DNA from: Thermomicrobiaceae bacterium
Lineage (GTDB): Bacteria; Chloroflexota; Chloroflexia; Thermomicrobiales; Thermomicrobiaceae
Direction: 5' to 3'
DNA: 52,247 nt
Assembly: GCA_014874455.1 (NCBI GenBank)
Contig: JADBJL010000078.1
Coordinates: forward strand, 1 to 52,247
Shown: piece after piece, positions 16,824-29,161 of the stretch
How the letters are laid out: every line of letters starts with the position of its first letter
Numbering within the stretch: the stretch's first letter is position 1
Notes under the pieces: generated by a model
Seen by the model: the letters and a program-made list of their open reading frames with translations, nothing else
What the model was told of the DNA's origin: nothing
Database searches by the model: none
Program-made: the position numbers and the translations under genes

Positions 16824-17279
16824 TCAGCCACGCTGCAGGTACCGCTCCTCCCAGGCCCGCTGCTGGGCCTGGCTGACGCGGACGAAGGTGGCGCTCGCCT
16901 CGGCGAGGACGGTGCCGTCGTCGTCCACCAGCTCGCCCCGAGCTTCGACGATCCGCCCGCGCTCCTCGATGACGCACCCACGAACGCGCACCGGTGTCCC
17001 CACCTCGACCGGCCGGCGGAAGCGGAGCGACATCTGGGCGGTCACCGCCAGCCGGCCGCTCGCGATCACCGCCCAGCTCATGGCCTCGTCGAGCAGCGCG
17101 CTGATGATGCCGCCGTGCACGAGGCCGGCATACCCCTCGTGCTCAGGGCGCGGGGTAAACGCCGCCTCCACCGCGTCGCCGTCACGGAAGAAGGCGAGCT
17201 TGAGCCCGATCGGATTGCGCTCGCCGCAGCCGAAGCAGCCGTGATCGGTGACCGTGTTCACGCGCGCCCGCTCGCTCAT
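16824..17279 (-). CDS. PaaI-type hotdog-fold thioesterase
   Basis: A 151-residue hotdog-fold protein. The segment LVHGGIISALLDEAMSWAVI is the HGG..a.l.D.a motif of PaaI/YbgC-type acyl-CoA thioesterases, with the Asp/Glu of LLDEAM as likely catalytic residues. The start of the protein has HGCFGCGERNPIGLKL, a Cys-rich N-terminal segment frequent in this subfamily. Substrate is unknown; acyl-CoA hydrolysis is the usual activity. It is a single minus-strand gene between ispE and the rhodanese-ThiF gene, convergent with ispE. The fatty-acid operon at 19020-25499 makes an acyl-CoA role plausible, but this is inference. Confidence 0.85.
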   Translation of the reverse strand: MSERARVNTVTDHGCFGCGERNPIGLKLAFFRDGDAVEAAFTPRPEHEGYAGLVHGGIISALLDEAMSWAVIASGRLAVTAQMSLRFRRPVEVGTPVRVRGCVIEERGRIVEARGELVDDDGTVLAEASATFVRVSQAQQRAWEERYLQRG

Positions 17280-17532
17280 CGTCCCTCCCGCCAGTCTTCA
17301 CCCAGAGCCCCATGCCTGGCAGCCAGCCCCCATTCTAGCCGCCCGCGTCGCCTTCGACGCTTCGGGCCGCACGATCGATCGGCCGTCCCGCTCACCGCCG
17401 GCCGCCTTCGCTCCGCTCCCTGCAGGGGCTGGCTCCCGATCTCCTCTTCGGGCGGTGGCGATCAAAGCCGAGCTGGCCGTCTCGGTCAACCGGCACCACG
17501 AACGGAATACCTGCCCGGCTTGCGCGTTCAGG

Positions 17533-17538
17533 TACAAT
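17533..17538 (+). promoter_or_regulatory. Candidate -10 in the 17280-17590 gap
   Basis: TACAAT at 17533-17538 would start transcription near 17545, about 45 bases before the rhodanese-ThiF gene. No convincing -35 is seen at 16-18 bases. The rest of this 311-base gap shows nothing I can assign. Confidence 0.35.
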
Positions 17539-17590
17539 AGTGCAGATCACACGCTCGCGCGGTTCGATCGCGCCTACCCGGAGGGTGACG

Positions 17591-18784
17591 ATGGCAAAGC
17601 TCTACGATAGGCTGTTCCAGCAGATCAAGCGCTCGATCCGCGAGGTCGACGTCGCCACGCTGTACCAGGAGCTCCGCTCCGGTCGTCGGCCGGTGATCGT
17701 CGATGTACGCGAGCGCGAAGAGTGGGAACAGGGACATGTCCCCGGCGCGCTCTTCATCCCGCGTGGTTACCTGGAGATGCGCATCGAGGAAGATCTACCG
17801 GATAAGGACACACCGGTCTATGTCTACTGTGCCGGTGGTGTGCGCTCGGCCTTCGCGGCCAAGACGCTCGAAGAGCTGGGCTACCGCAACGTTTACTCGG
17901 TCGCTGGTGGCTTCAGCGCCTGGAAGCACGCTGGCTACCCGTTCGTCACGCCGCGCCAGTGGACGCGGGAGCAGCTCCAGCGATACAGCCGCCACTTCCT
18001 GATCCCAGAAGTGGGTGAGGAGGGTCAGGGGAAGCTCCTCGACTCCAAGGTGCTGCTCATCGGCGCTGGCGGCCTCGGCTCTCCGGCCGGTCTCTACCTG
18101 GCCGCAGCCGGCGTCGGCACCATCGGCGTCGTCGACTCGGACATCGTCGACCTGAGCAACCTGCAGCGTCAGATCCTGCACAGCACCGAGCGGATCGGCA
18201 CGCCCAAGACCGAGTCGGCACGCCAGACGCTTACCGCCCTCAATCCCGATGTCAACGTCGTCACCCACGATGTCTGGCTCACGAGCCAGAACATCCTGGA
18301 GGTCATCGCTGACTACGACGTGATCGTCAACGGCGCCGACAACTTCCCCACGCGCTATCTCGTCAACGACGCCGCTGTGCTACTCGGCAAGCCGGTCGTC
18401 GACGGCAGCATCTTCCGCTTCGACGGCCAGGTGACGGTCTACAAGCCGGGCGAAGGCCCGTGCTATCGCTGCCTCTATCCCGAGCCGCCCCCGGCTGAGC
18501 TGGCCCCGAGCTGCGACCAGGCCGGCGTGCTGGGCGTGCTCCCCGGCGTTATCGGCGTACTCCAGGCGGCGGAGACGATCAAGGTGCTCCTGGGCATCGG
18601 CGAGCCGCTGGTCGGCCGCGTGCTGATGTACGACGCGCTGACCGCCACGTTCCGCGAGCTGCGCGTGCAGCGCGATCCCGAGTGCGCGGCCTGCAGTCCC
18701 AGCTCGACGCTGACCCCGGAGAAGATCGGGGAGATCGACTACCAGCAGTCGTGCTTGCTGCCGACGCGGAGCGTCGCCGACTGA
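17591..18784 (+). CDS. moeB: Rhodanese-ThiF/MoeB fusion, sulfur-carrier adenylyltransferase
   Basis: A 397-residue two-domain protein. Residues 1-120 are a rhodanese domain with IVDVREREEWEQGHVPGA and the active-site loop around Cys80 (YVYCAGGVRS). Residues 130-397 are an E1-like ThiF/MoeB domain: ATP loop GAGGLGSP (158-165), NLQRQILH, GADNFPTR, PSCDQAGVLGVLPG with a candidate catalytic Cys, and zinc-binding CYRC and CAAC pairs. It should adenylate and sulfurate the C-terminal GG of a MoaD/ThiS protein, such as the one at 1970. In MOCS3 and MoeZ the rhodanese is C-terminal; here the order is reversed. Start ATG 17591 follows GGAGGGTGA. Which carrier it serves is not certain. Confidence 0.9.
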   Translation: MAKLYDRLFQQIKRSIREVDVATLYQELRSGRRPVIVDVREREEWEQGHVPGALFIPRGYLEMRIEEDLPDKDTPVYVYCAGGVRSAFAAKTLEELGYRNVYSVAGGFSAWKHAGYPFVTPRQWTREQLQRYSRHFLIPEVGEEGQGKLLDSKVLLIGAGGLGSPAGLYLAAAGVGTIGVVDSDIVDLSNLQRQILHSTERIGTPKTESARQTLTALNPDVNVVTHDVWLTSQNILEVIADYDVIVNGADNFPTRYLVNDAAVLLGKPVVDGSIFRFDGQVTVYKPGEGPCYRCLYPEPPPAELAPSCDQAGVLGVLPGVIGVLQAAETIKVLLGIGEPLVGRVLMYDALTATFRELRVQRDPECAACSPSSTLTPEKIGEIDYQQSCLLPTRSVAD

Positions 18785-19019
18785 GCCTTGCGCCGCAACC
18801 GGCCACAACGACCTCGCATCGCACGAGCGCGGTCTCGACCGGGTACCAGTACGGGGCGCCTGCCTGCCGGGCGCCCCGCCCACATCCCGGCCCACCGGCA
18901 GCGCGGTCGGAACGATCGGTGGGCTAGGACTTCGATGGCACGGCGTAACGGCCTACGACAGCGCTCTGGAGCTGGCGAATCAGCGCCGGCCACGGCCCGC
19001 CACGACGTAGGGAGCACTG

Positions 19020-20681
19020 CTACCCTTGCGACAGCTCCCCCGCCGACATACCGACCAATCCGGACTCGACCAGGTAGTTCCCGTACCGCTCGCGTAAAGC
19101 GAGCTTCAAGAACTTCCCCGTCGAGGTCTTCGGGATCTCCGTCACGAAGATGTAGGCGTCCGGTAGCCACCACGTGGGGAACTGCGGCGCCAGGAACTCC
19201 GCCAGCTCTTCCGGCGTCGCCTGCGTCCCCTCTTTGAGGGCGACGACCGCCACCGGCCGCTCGATCCACTTCGGGTGGCGCGCTGGGATCACCGCCGCCT
19301 CGGCGACCGCTGGGTGGGCCATGATCGCGTTCTCGAGCCGCACCGAGCTGATCCACTCCCCGCCCGATTTGACCACGTCCTTGGCGCGATCCTGGATCTG
19401 CACCCAGCCATGCGGGTCGATGGTGACGATGTCGCCGGTGCGTAGCCAGCCGTCACTGGTGAAGGCCTCAGCCCCTTCGGGCAGGTTGTAGTAGGCACTG
19501 GCTACCCAGGGGCTGCGCACCTCGAGTTCACCCATCGTCTCACCGTCCCACGGCACCAGCCCCTCGTCGTTGCGCGCCCGGATCTCGAAGAAAGGCAGTG
19601 GCCGCCCGGCCGTGGCCCGGTACTCGTACTGCTCTTCCATCGGCAACGCCAGCAGGTCGCGGTTCTGGCCGACGATCAGGCCGATCGGCGTGGTCTCGGT
19701 CATGCCCCAGCCATGGTAGACGTGGATCCCGTGCCGTTCCTGGAAACCCTTGATCATCGCCAGCGGCGCCGACTGCCCGCCGACCGCGACCGCGCGCAGG
19801 CTCGAGAGGTCGTACGCTCCTGGCTGCTTGTCGAGCAACTGCAGCAGGCCGAGCCAGAGCGTCGGCACGCCGCAGGTGAAGGTGACGCGCTCTGCTTGGA
19901 TCAAGTCGGCCAGGCTCGCCGGATCGAGGTGCGGCCCGGGGAAGACCTGCGTGCAGCCGAGCAGCGTTGCGGTGAACGGCAAGCCCCAGGCATTGACGTG
20001 GAACATCGGCACGACCGGCATCACGACGTCGGCCTCGGAGAGCGCCGCGGCATCGGGTAGCGCGCTGCAGATGGAATGAAGCACGATCGCCCGGTGCGAG
20101 TAGAGAACGCCCTTCGGCCGGCCGGTCGTCCCCGAGGTGTAGCACATCGCCGCCGCCTGCCGCTCGTCCAGCTCCGAGTAGGTGAACCCCGTGGGGTCTT
20201 CCGCTGCGAGCACCTGCTCGTAGTCGAGCATCCCCTCCGGAACTGCGCCGCGGGCACCCACGACGATGACCCGTTCGACCGGGATCCGCCCTCGTACGCG
20301 CTCGTAGACTGGCAGCAGGATCTCATCGACGAGCAGGACGCGATCGCCCGCGTGGTCGATCACGTAGGCGAGGTCGTCGGGCGGCAGGCGCAGGTTGAGG
20401 GTATGCAGTACCGCGCCGATCGAGGGGATCGCGAAGTATGCCTCCAGGTGCTGGGAATGGTTCCAGCAGAGCGTCGCGACCCGGTCGCCCTCGCCGACGC
20501 CGAGCCGGCGGAGCGCGAGCGCGAGCTGCTTTGTTCGGCGGATCATCTCCGAGTAGGGATAGCGGTGGAGGCGCTTGTCGGGAAGCCGGGTGACGATCTC
20601 CTTATGGCCGTAGAGCGTCTCGGCGCGCCGGAGCATCGCCGGGATCGTGAGCTGGTACTCCATCATCAGGCCACGCAGCAT
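19020..20681 (-). CDS. Medium/long-chain acyl-CoA ligase (AlkK-like)
   Basis: A 553-residue adenylate-forming enzyme that activates fatty acids to acyl-CoA. The P-loop-like motif MCYTSGTTGRPKGVLYSH, the YHGWGMTE motif and SDGWLRTGDI are all present, with the C-terminal catalytic lysine region IPKTSTGKFLK. The N terminus MLRGLMMEYQLTIPAML and CWNHSQHLEAYFAIPSIGAVLHTLN resemble AlkK-type medium-chain ligases. The frame extends upstream, but ATG 20681 is preceded by AAAGGAGG. It is the last gene of the minus-strand operon fadN-fadA-fadE-ligase and would feed substrates to the other three. Confidence 0.9.
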   Translation of the reverse strand: MLRGLMMEYQLTIPAMLRRAETLYGHKEIVTRLPDKRLHRYPYSEMIRRTKQLALALRRLGVGEGDRVATLCWNHSQHLEAYFAIPSIGAVLHTLNLRLPPDDLAYVIDHAGDRVLLVDEILLPVYERVRGRIPVERVIVVGARGAVPEGMLDYEQVLAAEDPTGFTYSELDERQAAAMCYTSGTTGRPKGVLYSHRAIVLHSICSALPDAAALSEADVVMPVVPMFHVNAWGLPFTATLLGCTQVFPGPHLDPASLADLIQAERVTFTCGVPTLWLGLLQLLDKQPGAYDLSSLRAVAVGGQSAPLAMIKGFQERHGIHVYHGWGMTETTPIGLIVGQNRDLLALPMEEQYEYRATAGRPLPFFEIRARNDEGLVPWDGETMGELEVRSPWVASAYYNLPEGAEAFTSDGWLRTGDIVTIDPHGWVQIQDRAKDVVKSGGEWISSVRLENAIMAHPAVAEAAVIPARHPKWIERPVAVVALKEGTQATPEELAEFLAPQFPTWWLPDAYIFVTEIPKTSTGKFLKLALRERYGNYLVESGLVGMSAGELSQG

Positions 20682-20812
20682 AGGGGCCTCCTTTGCAGTG
20701 ATGCGAACGGCGCCGTGCTCCCACCTCAGCCCATCGCTGCTCATCCCCGCGTTCACGCGGCGGGCGGCGGAGTACGCTCATCGTGCCGCCTCCCCTCCAC
20801 TCTCCGGCGGGC

Positions 20813-21964
20813 TCAGGCCGGGGTGGCCGCGAAGGCCTTGGCCAGCTCGCGGACGACGATGTTGCGCTGGATCTCGCTCGTCCCCTCGTAGATCTGGAGG
20901 AGCTTAGCGTCGCGGAGAAGTTTCTCGACCGGGTAGTCGAGCCCGTAGCCGTTGCCGCCGAAGATCTGCACCGCCTCTGTCGCCGCCCACATCGCGCTGT
21001 CAGCCGCGAACGCCTTGGCTGCCGCTGCCTCCAGCGTGTTGCGCTGGCCCCGGTCACCCAACCACGCCGCGTGGTAGGTGAGCCAGCGGGCGGCCTCCAG
21101 CCGGATCCGCATCTCCGCCAGCTTGTGTCCTACGGCCTGGTGCTCGATGATCGGGTGCCCCGTCGTCTGCCGCTGCAGCGCGTAGGCCAGCGCCTCGTCG
21201 AGACAGCGCTGGATCACGCCGACGCCGAAGGCTGCGATCATCGGCCGGGTGCGGTCGAACACCTGCATGGCCAGCAGGAAGCCCTCTCCCTCCTGGCCGA
21301 GGCGGTTCTCGGCGGGGATTTCGACCTCGTTGAACGTGATCTCGCCGGTGGGAGCGCACCGGTGGCCCAGCTTGCGCAACGTGCGCACCTCGATGCCCGG
21401 CGTCACGCGATCGACGATGAACGCGCTGATGCCCCGGCGGCCGGCCTCCGGCTCGGTCTTGGCGAACACGACGAAGAAGTCGGCAATCGGCGCGTTGCCG
21501 ATCCAGCGCTTCTGCCCGGTAAGCACGTAGCGATCGCCCCGGCGCTCGGCGCGCGTCTGAATCGCGGCCACGTCGGAGCCGGCCTGTGGCTCGGTCACGG
21601 CGTAGCTAGCGAACTCGCCGCTGAGCAGCCGGGGAAGCCACCTGCGCTTCTGCTCCTCGGTGCCTGCCAGGATGATCGGCTCGGCAGCCAGCCCGTTCAG
21701 GAGGGCCGCGGTGCCGAAGCCAGCGCAGGCCCAGGCGAACTGCTCGCACACCAGCGTGCCCTCGAGGATCCCGAGCCCCGGCCCGCCGTACGCGCGGGGG
21801 ATGTTCAGCTCGACCAGCCCCTCGGCCCGAGCGCGCGCGATCAGCTCTCGCGGGTGGCGCTCCTCGCGGTCGAGCTCGGCGGCGACCGGCAGCACCTCGC
21901 GCTCGGCGAAGGCCCGCGCCCGGTCGCGCAGCGCCCGCTGCGCCTCGGTCAGCACGAAGTCCAT
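20813..21964 (-). CDS. fadE: Acyl-CoA dehydrogenase
   Basis: A 383-residue FAD-dependent acyl-CoA dehydrogenase catalysing the first, desaturating step of beta-oxidation. It starts [17 protein letters not shown]. Recognisable blocks are [17 protein letters not shown] (FAD/substrate site), [17 protein letters not shown], and near the C terminus [20 protein letters not shown] and [11 protein letters not shown], which carries the glutamate used as catalytic base in most members. ATG 21964 has GAGGGAGG upstream; a longer frame to 22069 lacks family similarity. It lies 46 bases after fadA and 130 bases before the acyl-CoA ligase. Confidence 0.92.
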   Translation of the reverse strand: MDFVLTEAQRALRDRARAFAEREVLPVAAELDREERHPRELIARARAEGLVELNIPRAYGGPGLGILEGTLVCEQFAWACAGFGTAALLNGLAAEPIILAGTEEQKRRWLPRLLSGEFASYAVTEPQAGSDVAAIQTRAERRGDRYVLTGQKRWIGNAPIADFFVVFAKTEPEAGRRGISAFIVDRVTPGIEVRTLRKLGHRCAPTGEITFNEVEIPAENRLGQEGEGFLLAMQVFDRTRPMIAAFGVGVIQRCLDEALAYALQRQTTGHPIIEHQAVGHKLAEMRIRLEAARWLTYHAAWLGDRGQRNTLEAAAAKAFAADSAMWAATEAVQIFGGNGYGLDYPVEKLLRDAKLLQIYEGTSEIQRNIVVRELAKAFAATPA

Positions 21965-22010
21965 CGCTTGCCTCCCTCTGCACGGGGTTAACACGCAGCG
22001 CCAGCGTCTC

Positions 22011-23174
22011 TCAGCTGGTCTGACCGTCAGGGAACACCTCGAAGATGCCAGCCGCGCCCATCCCGCCACCGATGCACATGGTCACCATGCCCAGGCCCCC
22101 ACCGCGACGGCGCAGGGCGTGCACGAGAGTGGCCGCCAGCTTGGCACCGGTCGCGCCCAGCGGGTGGCCCAGCGCGATCGCGCCCCCCTGCACGTTCAGC
22201 CGCTCGCGCGGCAATTCGACCTCCTTGACCACGGCCAGAACCTGGGCGGCGAACGCCTCGTTCAGCTCGATGAGCTGGAGGTCGTCGAGGTCGATCCCGG
22301 CCCGCGTCAGGGCCTTGGGGATGGCTCGCGCCGGGCCGATCCCCATTACGTCGGGATCGACGCCAGCCACGGCGAAGGTGACGAAACGCCCGAGCGGCGC
22401 CACCCCGTGGGCCTCTGCGAACTCGCGGCTGGCCAGTACTACGGCAGCCGCGCCGTCCGAGTACGGGCTGGAGTTGCCCGCCGTCACGGTTCCTTTGGCT
22501 TTGAACGCCGGGCGCAGCGCCGCCAGCTTCTCCAGCGACGTGTCGGGCCGGACAGTCTCGTCCTGGGTGAACCAGCGAGGTCGGCCCTCCGGGTCGCGCC
22601 CGACGGCGATCGGCACGATCTCGCCGGCGAAGAGGCCCGCCTGCCAGGCCTGGGCAGCCTTCCGGTGGCTCTCCAGCGCGTAGGCGTCTTGCTCCTCGCG
22701 CGAGATGCCCCAGCGCTGCGCCACGCGCTCCGCCGTGAAGCCCATCCCGATATAGGCCTCGGTCAGCTCCGGGTGCAGCCGCGTGTGGAAGCCCGACATC
22801 GGCACCTGGCTCATCATCTCCACGCCGCCGGCCAGCACCAGATCCGCCATTCCGGTCATGATCGTCTGCGCTCCGAGCGCGATGGTCTGCAGGCCGCTCG
22901 AGCAGAAGCGGTTGACCGTCGCGCCAGGCACGCTCGTCGGGAAGCCAGCGCGCAGGATCGCCAGGCGCGCGATATTCAGCCCCTGCGACGCCTCGGGTAG
23001 CGCGCACCCCCAGAGCACGTCGTCGAGGAGTTCGGGCGCGACACCGGCCCGCTCCAGGGCCACGCGCATGACCGTCGCCGACAGATCGACCGGGTGGACA
23101 GAGGCCAGCGCACCGTCCAGCTTGCCGCGTCCCACCGGGCTGCGCACCGCGCTCAAGATGACCGCCTCTCGCAT
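22011..23174 (-). CDS. fadA: Acetyl-CoA C-acyltransferase (thiolase)
   Basis: A 387-residue thiolase that cleaves 3-ketoacyl-CoA with CoA in the last step of beta-oxidation. The nucleophilic cysteine lies in [39 protein letters not shown] and [10 protein letters not shown] supply the other active-site residues, including the general-base Cys in the last. The frame can start at 23192, but ATG 23174 ([17 protein letters not shown]) has an AAGGAGG site inside those extra codons and gives the normal start. It follows fadN by 18 bases; FadN and FadA work as a pair. Confidence 0.93.
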   Translation of the reverse strand: MREAVILSAVRSPVGRGKLDGALASVHPVDLSATVMRVALERAGVAPELLDDVLWGCALPEASQGLNIARLAILRAGFPTSVPGATVNRFCSSGLQTIALGAQTIMTGMADLVLAGGVEMMSQVPMSGFHTRLHPELTEAYIGMGFTAERVAQRWGISREEQDAYALESHRKAAQAWQAGLFAGEIVPIAVGRDPEGRPRWFTQDETVRPDTSLEKLAALRPAFKAKGTVTAGNSSPYSDGAAAVVLASREFAEAHGVAPLGRFVTFAVAGVDPDVMGIGPARAIPKALTRAGIDLDDLQLIELNEAFAAQVLAVVKEVELPRERLNVQGGAIALGHPLGATGAKLAATLVHALRRRGGGLGMVTMCIGGGMGAAGIFEVFPDGQTS

Positions 23175-23192
23175 CGCTCGCGCCTCCTTCAC

Positions 23193-25499
<2,307 letters not shown>

Positions 25500-25639
25500 G
25501 GCCCCTCCTTCGCAGTCTCCCACTGAGGCGGGAGACACAGCAGCTTCTGGCCTCAGAGCGCTGGAGACTCGGCCGGGCCGGTTGGCGAGCCACCACTCGC
25601 ATCGGTCACCTGATCTCGCAACGAGCGCGTTCGCGACCG

Positions 25640-25668
25640 ACTCTATCAGCCACCGACTGTTCTGACAA
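25640..25668 (-). promoter_or_regulatory. Promoter of the fadN operon
   Basis: Reading the minus strand: TTGTCA (25668-25663), a 17-base spacer ending TGA, then TAGAGT (25645-25640), an extended -10. Transcription would start near 25633, leaving a leader of about 134 bases before fadN. The rest of the 25500-25884 gap shows no gene. No FadR-like operator was recognised. Confidence 0.6.
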
Positions 25669-25884
25669 GTCACGGTCGCCTGGCCGCCGGTGACCTACGA
25701 TCCAGAAGTCATCGGCACGGGCGAAGGATTAGCCGCCCCCTACCGATCATTTGCCTCATCGAGGCACCAATCACCGGGAACCGATGCCGCGGGTCAGGCA
25801 CGCTCGGCACGTCGGTGAAAGCGGGCCGGAGAGACAGCAACCCTCCACGCGCCGGGCGCGAAGAAGGGGGCCGGACTGGGTCAT

Positions 25885-27465
25885 CTAATCCAGGAAGTCG
25901 CGGAGCTTGCGGCTGCGGTTGGGATGACGGAGCTTGCGCAGGGCCTTCGCTTCGATCTGACGGATCCGCTCGCGGGTGACGCCGAACGCCTTCCCCACTT
26001 CCTCGAGGGTGTGGATGCGGCCGTCGTCGAGCCCGAAGCGGAGTTCGATCACCCGCCGCTCCCGCTCGTTCAGCGTCCAGAGCACTTCCTGAACCTGCTC
26101 ACGCAGCAGAGTCGCGGCAGCCGCATCCATCGGCGCCAGTGCCCGCTCGTCCTCGATGAACTCGCCGAGCGTGCTGTCTTCCTCCTGGCCGACCGGCATC
26201 TCGAGTGAGACCGGCTCCTGCGAGATCCGAAGGATCTCGCGGACACGCTCGGCTGGTATCCCGGCGACCGCCGCGATCTCGGCAGTGGTGGGATCGCGCC
26301 CGAGTTCCTGCGCCAACCGACGCGAGACACGCGCCAGCCGGTTGATGGTGTCGACGAGATGTACCGGGATCCGGATTGTCCGAGCCTGGTCGGCAATCGC
26401 TCGGGTGATGGCCTGACGGATCCACCACGTGGCATAGGTCGAGAACTTGTACCCCTTGTGCGACTGAAACTTCTCGACCGCTCGGATGAGGCCCAGGTTG
26501 CCCTCCTGGATCAAGTCGAGCAGGCTCATGCCCCGGCCGAGGTAGTGCTTGGCGATGCTGACGACGAGCCGCAAGTTCGCTTCGGCGAGTCGCTGGCGAG
26601 CGAGTTCTCCTTGCATCATAATCACGCGCCAGCGTTGCTCGAGCTGCCCATGATCGAGGCCGATGGACTCGAGCGACGGAGGAGACGCCGGCAGCGCTTC
26701 CAGCGGGTTAACGACGCGCTGCACCTCCGGCGGCAACAGCTCGAACTCTAACCGGCTGCGGCGCAGCCCCTCCTCCAGATCCTCGACGCTCAAGCCTCGC
26801 TCACTCGCGAAGCGCTGTGGTGCGTCGGGAGGCAGTTGCGTCAACGGCAGTACGGCGGCGAGCACCGCCCGCTTGCTCGCCGGGAACTGGCTCGGGTAGA
26901 GCGCCTGGTAAAAGGCGAGCGTGAGCGGCCAACTGGCGAGGAAGCGACGCCAGATCTCGTGTAGAACGGCCGCTGCCGAGTCCATACCGGCGTCACGGCA
27001 GGCTCGCTGCACCTCGACCAGGTAGTCCTTGAGCTCCACGGCCTGAGCCAGCGAGACTTCCTGCTCGGCGCTCAGCAGCGGTACCCGCCCGATCTCGGCG
27101 AGATACAGCCGCACCGGGTCATCGACGACCAGATCGGGCAGCCCGTCCGGTTCCCACGAAGTGGCCACGTCACCCAACTCGGCCAGCTCGAGGTCGAGCT
27201 CGGTCACGTCACCAGACTCCTGCACCCGGTCGTCGAGCTCCAGCACCACGCCGTGCGATGCCAGCCGCGCCAGGATCGCGTCCAGTTCCTGCGGGCCGAG
27301 CACAGCGCTGAGCTGGCCGAGCTGCTCTTCGCTCAGAAAGCCTTGCCGCCGGGCTTCGGCCTCGATGGCCTCGGCCACCTGCTCCGGCGACTCTGCTCGG
27401 CCGTTACCGGCCTCGGCTGCCGGTTCATGGCTTTGGCTGGCGCCTCGTCGTCTCGATTTAGTCAC
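25885..27465 (-). CDS. rpoD: Primary RNA polymerase sigma factor (sigma-70, RpoD/SigA)
   Basis: A sigma-70 factor of about 526 residues. Region 1.2 is [21 protein letters not shown], region 2 has [20 protein letters not shown] followed by [13 protein letters not shown] and [10 protein letters not shown]. Region 3 follows and region 4 has [17 protein letters not shown] and [18 protein letters not shown], the -35-binding helix-turn-helix. A non-conserved insert separates regions 1.2 and 2, as in primary sigma factors. The acidic N terminus resembles region 1.1. GTG 27465 is chosen because AGGGGG lies 7-8 bases upstream; an in-frame start at 27498 is possible. It is expected to read the TTGACA/TAGAGT-like promoters seen here. 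Confidence 0.9.
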   Translation of the reverse strand: MTKSRRRGASQSHEPAAEAGNGRAESPEQVAEAIEAEARRQGFLSEEQLGQLSAVLGPQELDAILARLASHGVVLELDDRVQESGDVTELDLELAELGDVATSWEPDGLPDLVVDDPVRLYLAEIGRVPLLSAEQEVSLAQAVELKDYLVEVQRACRDAGMDSAAAVLHEIWRRFLASWPLTLAFYQALYPSQFPASKRAVLAAVLPLTQLPPDAPQRFASERGLSVEDLEEGLRRSRLEFELLPPEVQRVVNPLEALPASPPSLESIGLDHGQLEQRWRVIMMQGELARQRLAEANLRLVVSIAKHYLGRGMSLLDLIQEGNLGLIRAVEKFQSHKGYKFSTYATWWIRQAITRAIADQARTIRIPVHLVDTINRLARVSRRLAQELGRDPTTAEIAAVAGIPAERVREILRISQEPVSLEMPVGQEEDSTLGEFIEDERALAPMDAAAATLLREQVQEVLWTLNERERRVIELRFGLDDGRIHTLEEVGKAFGVTRERIRQIEAKALRKLRHPNRSRKLRDFLD

Positions 27466-27573
27466 CCCTCGACCCCCTATTGGTCGCGTGGGGTACATCC
27501 TCTCAACACGCTCGGCGGCATGCCAGTGATACTACGCTGGCGTCGGGAATTCAATCGCAGCCTGTCCCGCCGA

Positions 27574-28881
27574 TCACCGCTCGAGCTCGACCTCCCGCCG
27601 GAGCAGATCCTCGATTCGCTCACGCCGCTGGATGAGTCGCGCCTGTCCCTCACGCACGAGCACGACGGCCGGCCGCATGGCCAGGTTGTAGTTGCTCGCC
27701 ATCGGGAGACAGTATGCCCCAGCCGCAGGGATCGCAACGAGGTCACCAGGGCGAGGCTCCGGCAGCCTCGCATCGTACACCAAGATGTCGCCGGATTCGC
27801 AGTACTTCCCAGCTATGGTGACGACAGCGTCCGCTGGCCCGTCTCGATTGGCCAGCGCAGCCTCATAGCGAGCGCCGTAGAGGGCGGGCCGGATATTGTC
27901 CGCCATACCACCGTCTACACTCACGTAGCGGCGGATACCTGGGATCTCCTTGATCGCGCCGACCCGGTAGACCGCAACGCCAGCGGGCCCGACAATCGAT
28001 CGACCCGGCTCCAGCCCGAGCCTCGGCAAGGGAAAGCCGGCTGCATCTGCAGCGCGTCGAACCTTTTCAGCCACGACCCGCACCAAGGCATCGATGTCGG
28101 GCTGGGGATCTTCGGACACGTATGGGATCGCCAGCCCTCCGCCCGGGCTGATCTCTTCCGGTACCACGCCGAACCGCGCGGCCATCTCGCGCCCGAAGGC
28201 GAACAGCCGTTCGACCGCCTGGACGAACGGCTCCAGCTCGAACACCTGTGACCCGATATGCGCGTGATAACCTCGTAGCTTCAATGCTGGCATCGCAAGG
28301 ATCCGGCCGACCGCCCGCTGAGCATCGCCGTTGTCGATCAGGAAGCCGAACTTGGAGTCCACCTGACCCGTCCGACGGTAGGCGTGGGTGTGCGCGTCGA
28401 CACCGGGGTTGACTCGCACGAGCACGTCCAGTTCTCGCTGCGCCTCTGCTGTCACGCGCTCGAGCAAGTCGAGCTCGTAGTGGTTGTCCACCACCACCGC
28501 GCCGATACCCGCTGCCAGCGCCAGTCGAAGCTCGTCCTCGCTCTTGTTGTTCCCGTGGAACACGATCCGGGCTGGCGGGAAGCCCGCTGCTAAGGCGAAC
28601 TGGAGTTCCCCACCCGAGACGACGTCCAGCCACAGCTCTTCCTCATTCAGGAGCCGCAGCAGACCGACGCTGACATATGCCTTGCCAGCGTAGACGACCC
28701 GTGACCGCCCGGGGTAATGGCGAACGAGCGCCTCTCGGTACGCCGCACACTGGGCACGGATGGTCGCTTCGTCGTAGATGTAGAGCGGCGTCCCGTATTC
28801 CGCCGCCAGTCGCGGTACGGGAACTCCGCCGATCACGAGCTGGCCGGCGGCGTCACGGGCAGTTGTCTTTGGCCAGACCAT
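27574..28881 (-). CDS. lysA: Diaminopimelate decarboxylase
   Basis: A 435-residue fold-III PLP enzyme that decarboxylates meso-diaminopimelate to lysine. The PLP lysine is in VVYAGKAYVS; HAHIGSQ, SPGGGLAIPY (phosphate-binding glycines), GLEPGRSIVG and the dimer-crossing KYCESGDIL cysteine motif are all present. ATG 28881 (MVWPKTT) is chosen over a TTG at 28887. A TATAAT -10 lies about 70 bases upstream. It precedes the sigma factor on the same strand with about 110 bases between. Its presence shows a DAP lysine route, which bears on the purpose of the LysW operon. Confidence 0.94.
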   Translation of the reverse strand: MVWPKTTARDAAGQLVIGGVPVPRLAAEYGTPLYIYDEATIRAQCAAYREALVRHYPGRSRVVYAGKAYVSVGLLRLLNEEELWLDVVSGGELQFALAAGFPPARIVFHGNNKSEDELRLALAAGIGAVVVDNHYELDLLERVTAEAQRELDVLVRVNPGVDAHTHAYRRTGQVDSKFGFLIDNGDAQRAVGRILAMPALKLRGYHAHIGSQVFELEPFVQAVERLFAFGREMAARFGVVPEEISPGGGLAIPYVSEDPQPDIDALVRVVAEKVRRAADAAGFPLPRLGLEPGRSIVGPAGVAVYRVGAIKEIPGIRRYVSVDGGMADNIRPALYGARYEAALANRDGPADAVVTIAGKYCESGDILVYDARLPEPRPGDLVAIPAAGAYCLPMASNYNLAMRPAVVLVREGQARLIQRRERIEDLLRREVELER

Positions 28882-28947
28882 GGGCAATCCCGCTCGTCGT
28901 TACGCAGTGCCCGGCTCTTCGGCATCCCCTCCTCGCCGAGTGTTCGG

Positions 28948-28953
28948 ATTATA
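28948..28953 (-). promoter_or_regulatory. -10 element of lysA
   Basis: Minus-strand TATAAT at 28953-28948 matches the consensus exactly and would start transcription near 28941, about 60 bases before lysA. The -35 region is poor. Confidence 0.5.
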
Positions 28954-29056
28954 TACCGGTTTTCCGTGACGAGCACCCGGTGCACGGCCAGCGCCGCCTT
29001 GGTCGACGACAAAAGAGCGGGTAAGCTATCCCACAGCGTGCTCGACACGCCACGGC

Positions 29057-29080
29057 ACATCCTCCCACCGGGGAGGATGT
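29057..29080 (+). promoter_or_regulatory. Leader hairpin upstream of the ABC-F gene
   Basis: ACATCCTCCC (29057-29066) and GGGAGGATGT (29071-29080) pair perfectly around ACCG. The GGGAGGATG arm looks like a ribosome-binding site with an ATG, so the stem could sequester such a site. No U-run follows. ABC-F genes are often controlled by leader RNA, but this is only a candidate. Confidence 0.4.
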
Positions 29081-29161
29081 CGGTTGTCGGGCACTGAAAG
29101 AGTCCGAGAGCACGGAGGGCGCTGGCATCCGGGCCAGTCGATACTGGAGCGTAACCTCGGC

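Noticed and set aside
21660-23000. Plus-strand open frame of 446 residues, with similar ones at 20783-21991, 23094-24515 and 24702-25526
   Set aside because: Shadows of the minus-strand fadE, fadA and fadN genes, which carry full catalytic motifs.
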